Below, piece after piece: positions 1 through 6,650 of a stretch of DNA of 12,448 nucleotides (positions within the stretch are counted from its first letter, which is position 1; every line of letters begins with the position of its first letter). The stretch is taken from positions 1 through 12,448 of the forward strand of contig JACCYY010000114.1 of NCBI GenBank assembly GCA_013696235.1, in the 5' to 3' direction. Under the pieces are notes generated by a model. It saw nothing but the letters and a program-made list of their open reading frames with translations. It ran no database searches and was not told the DNA's origin. A program made the position numbers and the translations under genes. This DNA comes from Sporichthyaceae bacterium (GTDB lineage Bacteria > Actinomycetota > Actinomycetes > JACCYY01).

Positions 1-2304
1 GAGCGCATCTCGATGCCCGACATCGACCTGGACTTCGACGAGCGCCGGCGCGGCGACATGATCCGGTACGCGACCGAGCTGTACGGCGAGGAGCGGGTCG
101 CGCAGATCATCACGTACGGAACGATCAAGGCCAAGCAGGCGGTCAAGGACTCGACCCGCGTGCTCGGCTTCCCGTACTCGCTCGGCGATCGGATCACCAA
201 GGCGCTTCCGCCGGCGATCATGGGCAAGGACGTCTCGCTGGCCGGGATCTTCGACGTCGGCCATCCGCGCTACAAGGAGGGCGCGGAGTTCCGCGCGCTC
301 TACGAGGCCGACCACGAGGTGAGCGCGGTCGTCGCGACGGCGCTGGGCCTCGAGGGTCTGAAGCGGCAGTCCGGTGTGCACGCCGCGGGGGTGATTCTCT
401 CTGCGCAGCCGTTGCTCGACGTCATCCCGATCATGCGACGTGAGCAGGACGGCGCGATCATCACCCAGTTCGACATGGGTGCGTGCGAGTCGCTGGGCCT
501 CCTGAAGATGGACTTCCTGGGTCTCCGGAACCTCACCGTGCTGGACGACACGGTGGCCGGGATCACGGCGAACCGCGGGGTCGACCTCGTCCTCGAGGAC
601 CTTCCGCTCGACGACCGACCGACGTACGAGCTGCTGAGCCGCGGGGACACCCTCGGTGTGTTCCAGCTCGACGGCGGGCCGATGCGGGCCCTGCTGCGTC
701 GCCTGCGTCCGGACTCGTTCGAGGACATCTCGGCGGTGCTCGCGCTCTACCGGCCCGGTCCGATGGGAGCCAACGCCCACAACGACTACGCCGACCGCAA
801 GAACGGTCGCCAGGAGATCCGGGCCATCCACGCCGAGCTCGAGGAGCCGCTGCGCGACATCCTGGACGAGACGTTCGGCGTCATCGTCTACCAGGAGCAG
901 GTGCTGGCGATCGCGCAAAAGGTCGCGGGGTACACGCTCGGCAAGGCCGACCTGCTGCGCAAGGCGATGGGCAAGAAGAAGCGCGAGATCCTGGACGCGG
1001 AGTTCGGTCCCTTCGAGGCCGGCATGCAGGCCCGTGGCTACCGGGCGAGCGCGATCAAGGCTCTGTGGGAGATCCTCGTCCCGTTCTCCGACTACGCGTT
1101 CAACAAGGCACACACGACCGGCTACGGGCTGGTGTCGTACTGGACGGCGTACCTCAAGGCGAACTACCCGGCCGAGTACATGGCCGCGCTGCTCACGTCT
1201 GTCCGCGACGACAAGGACAAGAGCGCGCTCTACCTCAACGAGTGCCGCCGGATGGGCGTCAAGGTCCTCCCACCCGACGTCAACACGTCTGACGCCAACT
1301 TCACCCCGACCGGTACCGACATCCGGTTCGGCCTGTCCGCGATCCGCAACGTCGGTACCCACGTCGTCGAGGCGATCGTGCGGGCCCGGACCGTACGAGG
1401 AGCGTTCGCGGACTTCAGCGACTTCCTCCGCAAGGTCGATCCGCTGGTCTGCAACAAGCGGGTGGTGGAGTCCCTGGTGAAAGCTGGTGCGTTCGACTCG
1501 CTCGGTCACACCAGGCGCGGCCTGCTGGCGGTCCACCTCGAGGCGGTCGACGCGGCGATCGACACGAAGCGCGCGGAGGCAGTCGGCCAGTTCGACCTCT
1601 TCGGCGGCGATGACGAGGCGGCGGTCGGGTTCGGAGCACCGCTCCTGGTCTCGGTCGAGGAGTGGGACAAGACGATCCTCCTGGCCTACGAGCGGGAGAT
1701 GCTCGGCCTCTACGTCTCCGACCACCCGCTGCTCGGCATCGAGCACGCGCTCGGTGCCCTGATCGACATGTCCTTGGCCACGCTGTCGGACCAAGACAGC
1801 CGTCGCGACGCCTCGATCGTCACCATCGGGGGGCTGGTCAGCTCTCTCACCCGCAAGACCACGCGAGCCACCGGCGAGCCGTACGCCATGGTGATGCTCG
1901 AGGACCTCGAGGGTGCCGTCGAGCTCATGGTGTTCCCGACGCTCTACCGGCAGGTCGCGCCGCTCCTGGCCGAGGACGTCGTCCTGGTCGTCAAGGGCCG
2001 GGTCCGCGAGGACGACGACGGCTTCACATTCCTCGCGCTGGAGATCAGTGCCCCCGATCTCGAGGTCTCGACCAACCGCGGTCCGGTGGTCGTGTCGATG
2101 CCGGTGCGGCGATGCACGCCACCGGTCGTGGAGCGGCTCAAGGACGTCCTGCGCAGCCATCCCGGGATGACCGACGTGCATCTGCGTCTGGAGTCCCGAT
2201 CCGGGCACACGCTCATGCGCCTCGACCGGGGCTTGCGGGTAGCCCCCTCGTCCGCGCTCATGGGCGACCTGAAGGCGCTGCTCGGCCCGGGGAGCGTGAG
2301 CTGA
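1..2304 (+). CDS. dnaE: DNA polymerase III alpha subunit, C-terminal part (5' end outside window)
   Basis: This is the catalytic subunit of the replicative DNA polymerase. The frame is open from base 1, giving 767 residues, so roughly the first 400 residues (PHP domain and start of the palm) lie upstream. Residues 5-12 read MPDIDLDF, the palm motif holding the first two catalytic aspartates; the third is in LLKMDFLGL at residue 171. The fingers region contains YQEQV, RKAMGKKK and FNKAHTTGYGLVSY, all close to the E. coli protein. A QFDLF pentapeptide at residues 530-534 sits where E. coli has its beta-clamp-binding QADMF. An OB-fold segment follows at about residues 605-690 (IVTIGGLVSSLTRK, VELMVFPTLY), then a short C-terminal domain. 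No frameshift or missing motif is visible. The family identification is secure; which paralogue (DnaE1 or DnaE2) is inferred as DnaE1 from the intact clamp motif and the C-terminal domains. Confidence 0.97.
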   Translation, partial: ERISMPDIDLDFDERRRGDMIRYATELYGEERVAQIITYGTIKAKQAVKDSTRVLGFPYSLGDRITKALPPAIMGKDVSLAGIFDVGHPRYKEGAEFRALYEADHEVSAVVATALGLEGLKRQSGVHAAGVILSAQPLLDVIPIMRREQDGAIITQFDMGACESLGLLKMDFLGLRNLTVLDDTVAGITANRGVDLVLEDLPLDDRPTYELLSRGDTLGVFQLDGGPMRALLRRLRPDSFEDISAVLALYRPGPMGANAHNDYADRKNGRQEIRAIHAELEEPLRDILDETFGVIVYQEQVLAIAQKVAGYTLGKADLLRKAMGKKKREILDAEFGPFEAGMQARGYRASAIKALWEILVPFSDYAFNKAHTTGYGLVSYWTAYLKANYPAEYMAALLTSVRDDKDKSALYLNECRRMGVKVLPPDVNTSDANFTPTGTDIRFGLSAIRNVGTHVVEAIVRARTVRGAFADFSDFLRKVDPLVCNKRVVESLVKAGAFDSLGHTRRGLLAVHLEAVDAAIDTKRAEAVGQFDLFGGDDEAAVGFGAPLLVSVEEWDKTILLAYEREMLGLYVSDHPLLGIEHALGALIDMSLATLSDQDSRRDASIVTIGGLVSSLTRKTTRATGEPYAMVMLEDLEGAVELMVFPTLYRQVAPLLAEDVVLVVKGRVREDDDGFTFLALEISAPDLEVSTNRGPVVVSMPVRRCTPPVVERLKDVLRSHPGMTDVHLRLESRSGHTLMRLDRGLRVAPSSALMGDLKALLGPGSVS
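1588..1602 (+). other. Internal beta-clamp binding motif of DnaE (QFDLF)
   Basis: Codons 530-534 of the dnaE fragment encode QFDLF, matching the consensus Q-x-(D/S)-L-F sliding-clamp peptide and lying at the equivalent place to QADMF of E. coli DnaE. It is the expected tether of the polymerase to the clamp. The assignment rests on the motif and its position. Confidence 0.75.
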
Positions 2305-2335
2305 TCGACCTCGGCCTGGGAACGCCGGGCGGCGG

Positions 2336-2347
2336 TCCGACGTCGGA
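2336..2347. promoter_or_regulatory. Perfect 12-base palindrome, possible operator
   Basis: TCCGACGTCGGA is a perfect palindrome in the gap after dnaE. Extending it to 2333-2350 gives 16 matching positions of 18. It lies about 35 bases upstream of the candidate promoter of the next gene, so it could be a dimeric regulator site or just part of the dnaE 3' end. No regulator is identified. Confidence 0.3.
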
Positions 2348-2362
2348 TCGGCGGTTGGATGC

Positions 2363-2389
2363 TTGTCGGCCAACCCGCTTGGGTATGGT
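2363..2389 (+). promoter_or_regulatory. Candidate promoter for the DUF3352-like gene
   Basis: TATGGT at 2384-2389 fits the TANNNT -10 pattern usual in actinobacteria. TTGTCG at 2363-2368 is a possible -35 element with a 15-base spacer, which is short. Transcription would start near 2396, leaving a leader of about 45 bases before the GTG at 2441. The rest of the 2305-2440 gap holds the palindrome at 2336-2347 and a stem (GGACCG 2400-2405 with CGGTCC 2418-2423) just before the ribosome binding site. Confidence 0.4.
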
Positions 2390-2440
2390 CCGCGCGACTG
2401 GACCGCCCATCGGGGAACGGTCCGAGGGGGGACTGCGATC

Positions 2441-4111
2441 GTGACCACGAATCCGCCCACCGGTGGTCAACCGCCGAGCCCGAACCAGGGTCCCGGCGAT
2501 GATCAGCCGACGTACGGTCAACCCACGTACGGCCAGCCGGAGTACGGGCCGCCGGTCTGGGGCAGCACCGACGTCGTCGGCGGCCAGGCAGCGCAGCGAC
2601 CCGCCGGCGGCAATCGCGCGTTCGTCCCCTGGATCATCGGCCTGGTCGTGCTGCTGGTGATCGGTGGCGGCGCGTTCGCCGTGCGAGCGGCGCTCGGCGG
2701 TGGTGGCGACCAGCCGGCGGCCGCGCTCCCGGCCGGTGCCGTCGCGTACGGCCGGATCGACCTCGACCCGGCCGGCGCGCAGAAGATCGCGGCCCTTCGC
2801 CTCGCTGACAAGTTCCCCGGCTTCGCCGAGGCCACCGGAATCACCGACCCGGAGGTCGATCTCCGCGAGCGCCTCTGGGAGCTCATCCAGGCCGATGAGG
2901 CAAGCGTCGCCGACATCGACTACCAGACCGACATCGAGCCGTGGCTCGGGTCCCGCGCCGCGCTGGCGTACGTCCCGCCCGAGGGCGACGCCGCGCCGGA
3001 GACCGGGGTCGTCGTCGCGTTGCAGGTGACCGACCAGGACGCCGCCGCCGAGGGGCTCGAGAAGCTCATGGCGGCCAGCGCCTCGGCGGGCGAGTCCGGC
3101 GAGCCGGCGGGGGTCGCGTTCGTGGCCGACTACGCGCTGATCGCAATCAACCAGGGGGCCGCCGACGCGTTCGCGGCCGCTGCCGAGACCTCGTCGCTCG
3201 CGGACGCCGAGGGCTTCCAGCAGGACATGGCGGCACTCGGCGAGGAGGGCGTGGCCTCGTTCTGGATGAGCAAGGACGTCTACGCCCTGATCGCGGAGGC
3301 CTCCGGGGAGGGCCTCGCTGCCAGCGGCGTGAGCCCGAGCCTGTTCTCCGCCCAGGGCAACCTCGCGATGGCGCTGCGATTCGACGAGAGCTATCTCGAG
3401 GTGGCGGTCGCCGTGACCGAGGCGGAGCTCCCGGAACCGGAAGGTGACGCCGGGAGCGACCTGATGGTCGGGCTGCCCGAGTCGACGCTGCTCGCGGTCT
3501 CCACGACGTACGGCAGCGAGTACGTCGACCAGGCGTGGAGCCAGCTGCAAGAGCTGGGTGCCCCAGACGGGGTTGATCTCGATGCCCAGGTCGAAGGGTT
3601 CGAGCAGCAGACCGGGCTCTCGCTGCCGGAGGACATCGCGACACTGCTCGGCGACGGGTTCGCGATCGCGGTCGACCGCGAAGGAATCGACGGGCTCGCG
3701 GGCATGGCGGGCCTGGCAGACATGCGGATCGGCGCGCTCTTCGATGCCGATCCTGCGGCCGCCGGAGCGGTGATCGACAAGTTGGTCGCCGCAGCGGGCG
3801 GGGCGATCGAGCTCGAGGTCGTCGAGTCCGACGGCGTGCTCGCAGTCTCCCCGGACGCGGCGTACGCCGCTGAGCTCACGGGCGGCTCGCTCGGTGAGAG
3901 CGAGGCGTTCCAGAACGCCGTGCCGGAAGCCGGGGGGGCCGACTTCGCGATGTTCTTCAACATGGACGCCCTCGAGACATCCAGCCTGTACGCCGACTCC
4001 GTCACCGGCGACATCAGGGCGAACCTCGATGTGATCTCGGCGATCGGGATGTCCGGCACGTTCGAGGACGGCGTCGGGCGGGCGTCGTTGCGGGTCGTCG
4101 TCGGGGAGTGA
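2441..4111 (+). CDS. DUF3352-like membrane-anchored protein
   Basis: A 556-residue protein with no known enzymatic role. The GTG at 2441 is chosen because GAGGGGGGAC (2424-2433) makes a good ribosome binding site; an earlier in-frame ATG at 2363 has none and overlaps the candidate promoter. Residues 1-58 are rich in Pro, Gly, Gln and Tyr and include near-tandem PTYGQ units. One membrane helix follows at about residues 60-84 (FVPWIIGLVVLLVIGGG), then a long acidic, alanine-rich part expected outside the cell. It begins ALPAGAVAYGRIDLDPAGAQK and continues with a PWLGSRAALAYV block, which resembles the start of actinobacterial DUF3352 proteins. The Pro/Tyr-rich cytoplasmic tail plus one helix is common in this phylum. 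Function is unknown; the DUF3352 match is from memory of the family pattern. It follows dnaE in the same direction with its own leader. Confidence 0.85.
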   Translation: MTTNPPTGGQPPSPNQGPGDDQPTYGQPTYGQPEYGPPVWGSTDVVGGQAAQRPAGGNRAFVPWIIGLVVLLVIGGGAFAVRAALGGGGDQPAAALPAGAVAYGRIDLDPAGAQKIAALRLADKFPGFAEATGITDPEVDLRERLWELIQADEASVADIDYQTDIEPWLGSRAALAYVPPEGDAAPETGVVVALQVTDQDAAAEGLEKLMAASASAGESGEPAGVAFVADYALIAINQGAADAFAAAAETSSLADAEGFQQDMAALGEEGVASFWMSKDVYALIAEASGEGLAASGVSPSLFSAQGNLAMALRFDESYLEVAVAVTEAELPEPEGDAGSDLMVGLPESTLLAVSTTYGSEYVDQAWSQLQELGAPDGVDLDAQVEGFEQQTGLSLPEDIATLLGDGFAIAVDREGIDGLAGMAGLADMRIGALFDADPAAAGAVIDKLVAAAGGAIELEVVESDGVLAVSPDAAYAAELTGGSLGESEAFQNAVPEAGGADFAMFFNMDALETSSLYADSVTGDIRANLDVISAIGMSGTFEDGVGRASLRVVVGE

Positions 4112-4123
4112 TCGTCTCACCCC

Positions 4124-4139
4124 CCGGGTCCGCACCCGG
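4124..4139 (+). terminator. Short stem-loop after the DUF3352-like gene
   Basis: CCGGGT (4124-4129) and ACCCGG (4134-4139) form a six-pair stem with a four-base loop 12 bases after the stop codon. There is no T-run after it, so it is at best a weak or factor-assisted terminator. The next gene begins within 30 bases. Confidence 0.2.
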
Positions 4140-4166
4140 CGTCGCGTGGCCGGTGGTGGTGCACCG

Positions 4167-4787
4167 ATGACCCCCACCGCCGTGGGTCCGGTCACCCCGG
4201 CCCGCCGGCAGACCGGGGTGGTGCTGGTGCTCGTCGGCGGTCTTCTCGGTGCCGGCGTGCCGGTCGGCGTCCTCTGGTGGCTGGTCGCGCCGACCGTCGT
4301 CTGCACGACCGTGGAGGGCAGCTGCCCGTACGAGAGCTTTGAGGGCGGACGGTTCTTCATCGCCGAGGGACTGTTCGCCGTGCTCGCCGCCGCAAGCGGG
4401 GTGCTCGCCGCTCTGCTCGTACGGCGATGGACCCGCGAGATCGGCTGGCCGGTCGTGGTGGCGCTCGCCGTCGGGGGAGCGCTGGCGAGCCTCGCGGCTT
4501 GGCGGGTCGGGGTCTGGCTCGGACCGGACGACCCGACCGGGCTGACGACCGCGACCGGTGTCCTGGCCGAGCAGCCGTTGCGGCTCCATGCGGACGGGCT
4601 TCTGCTCGTGTGGTCGATCGCGTCAGTGCTCGTCGCGCTGTTGACCCTCCTTGCCGACGCCGACGCCGACGCCGGCGCCGACGTCGCGGGCTCCCGCGCA
4701 CCTGAGCCTCTGGACCCAGCCGAGCTGGCCGCCTGGGTGCAGCACGCGGAGGCGCGGACCCAAAGTCAGGAACGCTCGACCAAGTGA
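4167..4787 (+). CDS. Four-helix membrane protein of unknown function
   Basis: A 206-residue protein with four predicted membrane helices at about residues 17-41, 65-85, 94-118 and 144-162. The loop after helix 1 contains two cysteines (46 and 53) that could pair outside the cell. The C-terminal tail is hydrophilic and includes an Ala-Asp run (ADADADAGAD) encoded by hexanucleotide repeats. The ATG at 4167 is preferred because GGTGGTGG lies just upstream; a GTG at 4146 in the same frame would add seven residues and cannot be excluded. The pattern LWWLVAP, then a FFIAEGLFAVL helix, then LAAWRVGVWLGP recalls the actinobacterial DUF2567 family, but I hold that loosely. The third codon positions support coding. 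The gene follows the DUF3352-like gene by 55 bases, so they may be co-transcribed, and its end overlaps the minus-strand gene that faces it. Confidence 0.8.
   Translation: MTPTAVGPVTPARRQTGVVLVLVGGLLGAGVPVGVLWWLVAPTVVCTTVEGSCPYESFEGGRFFIAEGLFAVLAAASGVLAALLVRRWTREIGWPVVVALAVGGALASLAAWRVGVWLGPDDPTGLTTATGVLAEQPLRLHADGLLLVWSIASVLVALLTLLADADADAGADVAGSRAPEPLDPAELAAWVQHAEARTQSQERSTK
4653..4682 (+). repeat. GCCGAC hexanucleotide tandem repeat
   Basis: Five consecutive hexamers, four GCCGAC and one GCCGGC variant in fourth place, encode the Ala-Asp run in the tail of the four-helix protein. Such in-frame repeats can change length by slippage without breaking the frame. Confidence 0.75.
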
Positions 4788-5140
4788 TCGCGGCCCGGCG
4801 GCGGGTCGTAGGGCTCCGGCCAGAAGTCGGTCACCCGGGTGATCCGCCCACCGCTGACCTGGAGGAACACGACGGCATCGCTGTGCTCCCCGTCGCCGAG
4901 CGTCCAGTCGAACCAGACGCTCGCGCCGTCCTGGTCGGCCACCACGACCTTGGGCGTGAGGTGCCAATCACCGGGGTACTCGCTGTTGAACTGCACGTAG
5001 CGGTCGCGACCGAGAATCCGCTCGCCCGACTGCGGGATCTCGTAGGTCACGTCCGGGTCGAGCAGTGCGGCGAACTCGTTCCACTGCCTGCCCTCGAGCG
5101 TCGCGAAGAACCTTGCGGCCAGCGTGCGGCTGTCCATCAT
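4766..5140 (-). CDS. SnoaL/NTF2-like fold protein
   Basis: A 124-residue soluble protein with the pattern of a small NTF2-like domain: an N-terminal helix (LAARFFATLEGRQWNEFAALLDPDVTYEIP), a GERILGRDRYVQF segment, then alternating strands ending VSGGRITRVTDFWPEPYDPP. Members of this superfamily include polyketide cyclases, steroid isomerases and many uncharacterised proteins, so no substrate is proposed. The start at 5140 is chosen because GAGGAG (5147-5152 on this strand) lies six bases upstream; the longer frame to 5176 would run across that site. An ATG three bases further in is also possible. The last 22 bases overlap the end of the four-helix gene, which converges on it. Its 5' end faces the conserved gene starting at 5214, with 73 bases between them. 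Confidence 0.88.
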   Translation of the reverse strand: MMDSRTLAARFFATLEGRQWNEFAALLDPDVTYEIPQSGERILGRDRYVQFNSEYPGDWHLTPKVVVADQDGASVWFDWTLGDGEHSDAVVFLQVSGGRITRVTDFWPEPYDPPPGRDHLVERS

Positions 5141-5213
5141 GATCATCTCCTCGGTCCGTCGCCGATACGATGCCATCCGTCAGGATCAAGGACCAGCGCG
5201 GGAGGATGCTTCG
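5141..5213. promoter_or_regulatory. Divergent promoter region
   Basis: This 73-base gap separates two genes transcribed away from each other, so it must carry both promoters or leaders. TACGAT at 5166-5171 fits a plus-strand TANNNT -10 element, but I see no convincing -35. GGAGGA at 5201-5206 is the ribosome binding site of the rightward gene, seven bases before its ATG. GAGGAG at 5147-5152 on the minus strand serves the leftward gene. Confidence 0.5.
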
Positions 5214-6620
5214 ATGGAGGCTGCCGCCGACACGTTGCAAAAGGCCTTGCGGATCAACCTCGACCCTCGGTGGTACGGCACGATCGCCGAGATCGGTGCG
5301 GGTCAGGAGGTCGCACGCTGGTTCTTCCGCGCCGGCGGGGCCGCTGGCACCGTGGCCAAGTCAATCTCCGCGTACGACATGGCGGTCAGCGATGCCGTCT
5401 ACGGCAAGTCCGACCGCTACGTCTCGATGGGCCGGCTGCAGTCGATGCTCGACCTCGAGCTCCAGCTCAACCTGGACCGGCTCGACGACGCCCGTGGCGA
5501 CGACAACGCGTTCTTCGCCTTCGCCGACACCGTCGTGGCGCGCAGTTATCACGGGGGCAACGAGTGCCACGGCTGGATGGGAGTGAAGTTCCAGTCCCAC
5601 CAGCGTGACCAGCCGAGCCAGATCGTCCTGCACGTCCGCATGCTCGACACCGAGGCCGAGCTGCAGCAGGAGGCCCTCGGCGTCGTGGGCGTGAACCTGC
5701 TGCACGCCGCCTTCTTCCACTACCACCAGCCGGATGCGCTGGTCGAGAGCCTGCTCGACCGGTTGACCACGGGTCGCATCGAGATCGACATGATCCAGTT
5801 CGACGGGATCGAGTTCCGGTTGATCGACAACCGGCTGATGGCGCTGAAGCTCGTGCAGCTCGGGCTCAGCGGCGCAGCCATGTTCGGCCCAGACGGTCGG
5901 GTGCTGCAGCCGAGCGAGGTGCTGCGCAAAAAGGCCATCCTGGTCGAACGGGGCAGCTTCCGACCGCCGACCGTGGTCAACATCGACATGCTCGCATCAG
6001 CGCGCGCGAAGTTCGAAGCCGACCCCGTGGTCGCCGACCGCGAGATCCTCCTGCTCACCGAGCTCACGATGGCCAACCTGCTCGCCGGGGGTGGAAACGT
6101 CGACCGCCGTGACTTCCTGGCTCGGGCCGACCTGCTCGCTGCGTGCGGGATGACGGTGCTGATCTCGGACTACGTCGCGTTCCACCGACTCGCCGCGTAC
6201 CTCGCCGGGCGCACCGACGGACGGATCGGCATGGTCATGGGCGTCCCGACCCTCATGGACCAGTTCGACGAGAAGAACCACGTCGACCTGCCGGGCGGGA
6301 TCCTGGAGAGCTTCGGGCGCTTGTTCAAGAACGACCTGCGGCTGTTCGTCTACCCGATGCTGCGCGACGGCACGGTGACCAACATCCACAACCTTCGCGT
6401 CGAGGAGGAGTTGCAGCCGCTCTACGACTACCTCGAGCGGCGCGGCAGCTTCGTCGACCTGGACAACTACAAACCGGAATACCTGCCGATCCTGAGCCGC
6501 GACGTCCTGCGGCGCATCGCCGGTGGTGACCCCTCGTGGGAGTCGATGGTGCCCGCTGAGGTCGGAGTGCTGATCAAGCAGCGCGGCTTCTTCGGCTACC
6601 AGCGAATCGACCAGGACTGA
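5214..6620 (+). CDS. Conserved protein of unproven function (468 residues)
   Basis: A soluble-looking 468-residue protein. The ATG at 5214 has GGAGGA seven bases upstream; an earlier in-frame ATG at 5124 would run into the divergent gene. It contains distinctive blocks that I recognise as a family conserved across distant bacteria: INLDPRWYGTIAEIGAGQEV, then SISAYDMAVSDAVYGKSDRY, RSYHGGNECHGWMG, GILESFGRLFKNDLRLFVYP and LPILSRDVLRRI. From memory, database entries for this family carry unsupported names such as nicotinate-nucleotide adenylyltransferase or TonB-dependent receptor. I see no T/HxGH nucleotidyltransferase signature and no signal peptide or beta-barrel features, so I do not adopt either name. 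Candidate functional residues are the Asp/Tyr-rich SAYDM block and the H-G-G-N-E-C-H-G block. It ends 30 bases before hisD, in the same direction. Confidence 0.85.
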   Translation: MEAAADTLQKALRINLDPRWYGTIAEIGAGQEVARWFFRAGGAAGTVAKSISAYDMAVSDAVYGKSDRYVSMGRLQSMLDLELQLNLDRLDDARGDDNAFFAFADTVVARSYHGGNECHGWMGVKFQSHQRDQPSQIVLHVRMLDTEAELQQEALGVVGVNLLHAAFFHYHQPDALVESLLDRLTTGRIEIDMIQFDGIEFRLIDNRLMALKLVQLGLSGAAMFGPDGRVLQPSEVLRKKAILVERGSFRPPTVVNIDMLASARAKFEADPVVADREILLLTELTMANLLAGGGNVDRRDFLARADLLAACGMTVLISDYVAFHRLAAYLAGRTDGRIGMVMGVPTLMDQFDEKNHVDLPGGILESFGRLFKNDLRLFVYPMLRDGTVTNIHNLRVEEELQPLYDYLERRGSFVDLDNYKPEYLPILSRDVLRRIAGGDPSWESMVPAEVGVLIKQRGFFGYQRIDQD

Positions 6621-6644
6621 CCGCGGGAGACGAGTTCGTAGGAT
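6617..6644 (+). promoter_or_regulatory. Candidate leaderless promoter of the histidine genes
   Basis: TAGGAT at 6639-6644 fits the TANNNT -10 pattern and ends six bases before the GTG of the hisD-hisC frame, which is the spacing expected if transcription starts on the start codon. CTGACC at 6617-6622 is a possible -35 (four of six matches to TTGACA) with a 16-base spacer. It overlaps the stop codon of the preceding gene. The same stretch contains AGGA, which could instead act as a weak ribosome binding site, so the two readings compete. Confidence 0.4.
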
Positions 6645-6650
6645 CGACGG

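Noticed and set aside
656..1480. Plus-strand Arg/Ser-rich frames inside dnaE
   Set aside because: Out-of-frame shadows of dnaE, typical for very GC-rich coding sequence.
2258..4360. Minus-strand open frame of 700 codons
   Set aside because: Antisense to the DUF3352-like gene, low-complexity Arg/Asp/Gly-rich product, no recognisable motif.
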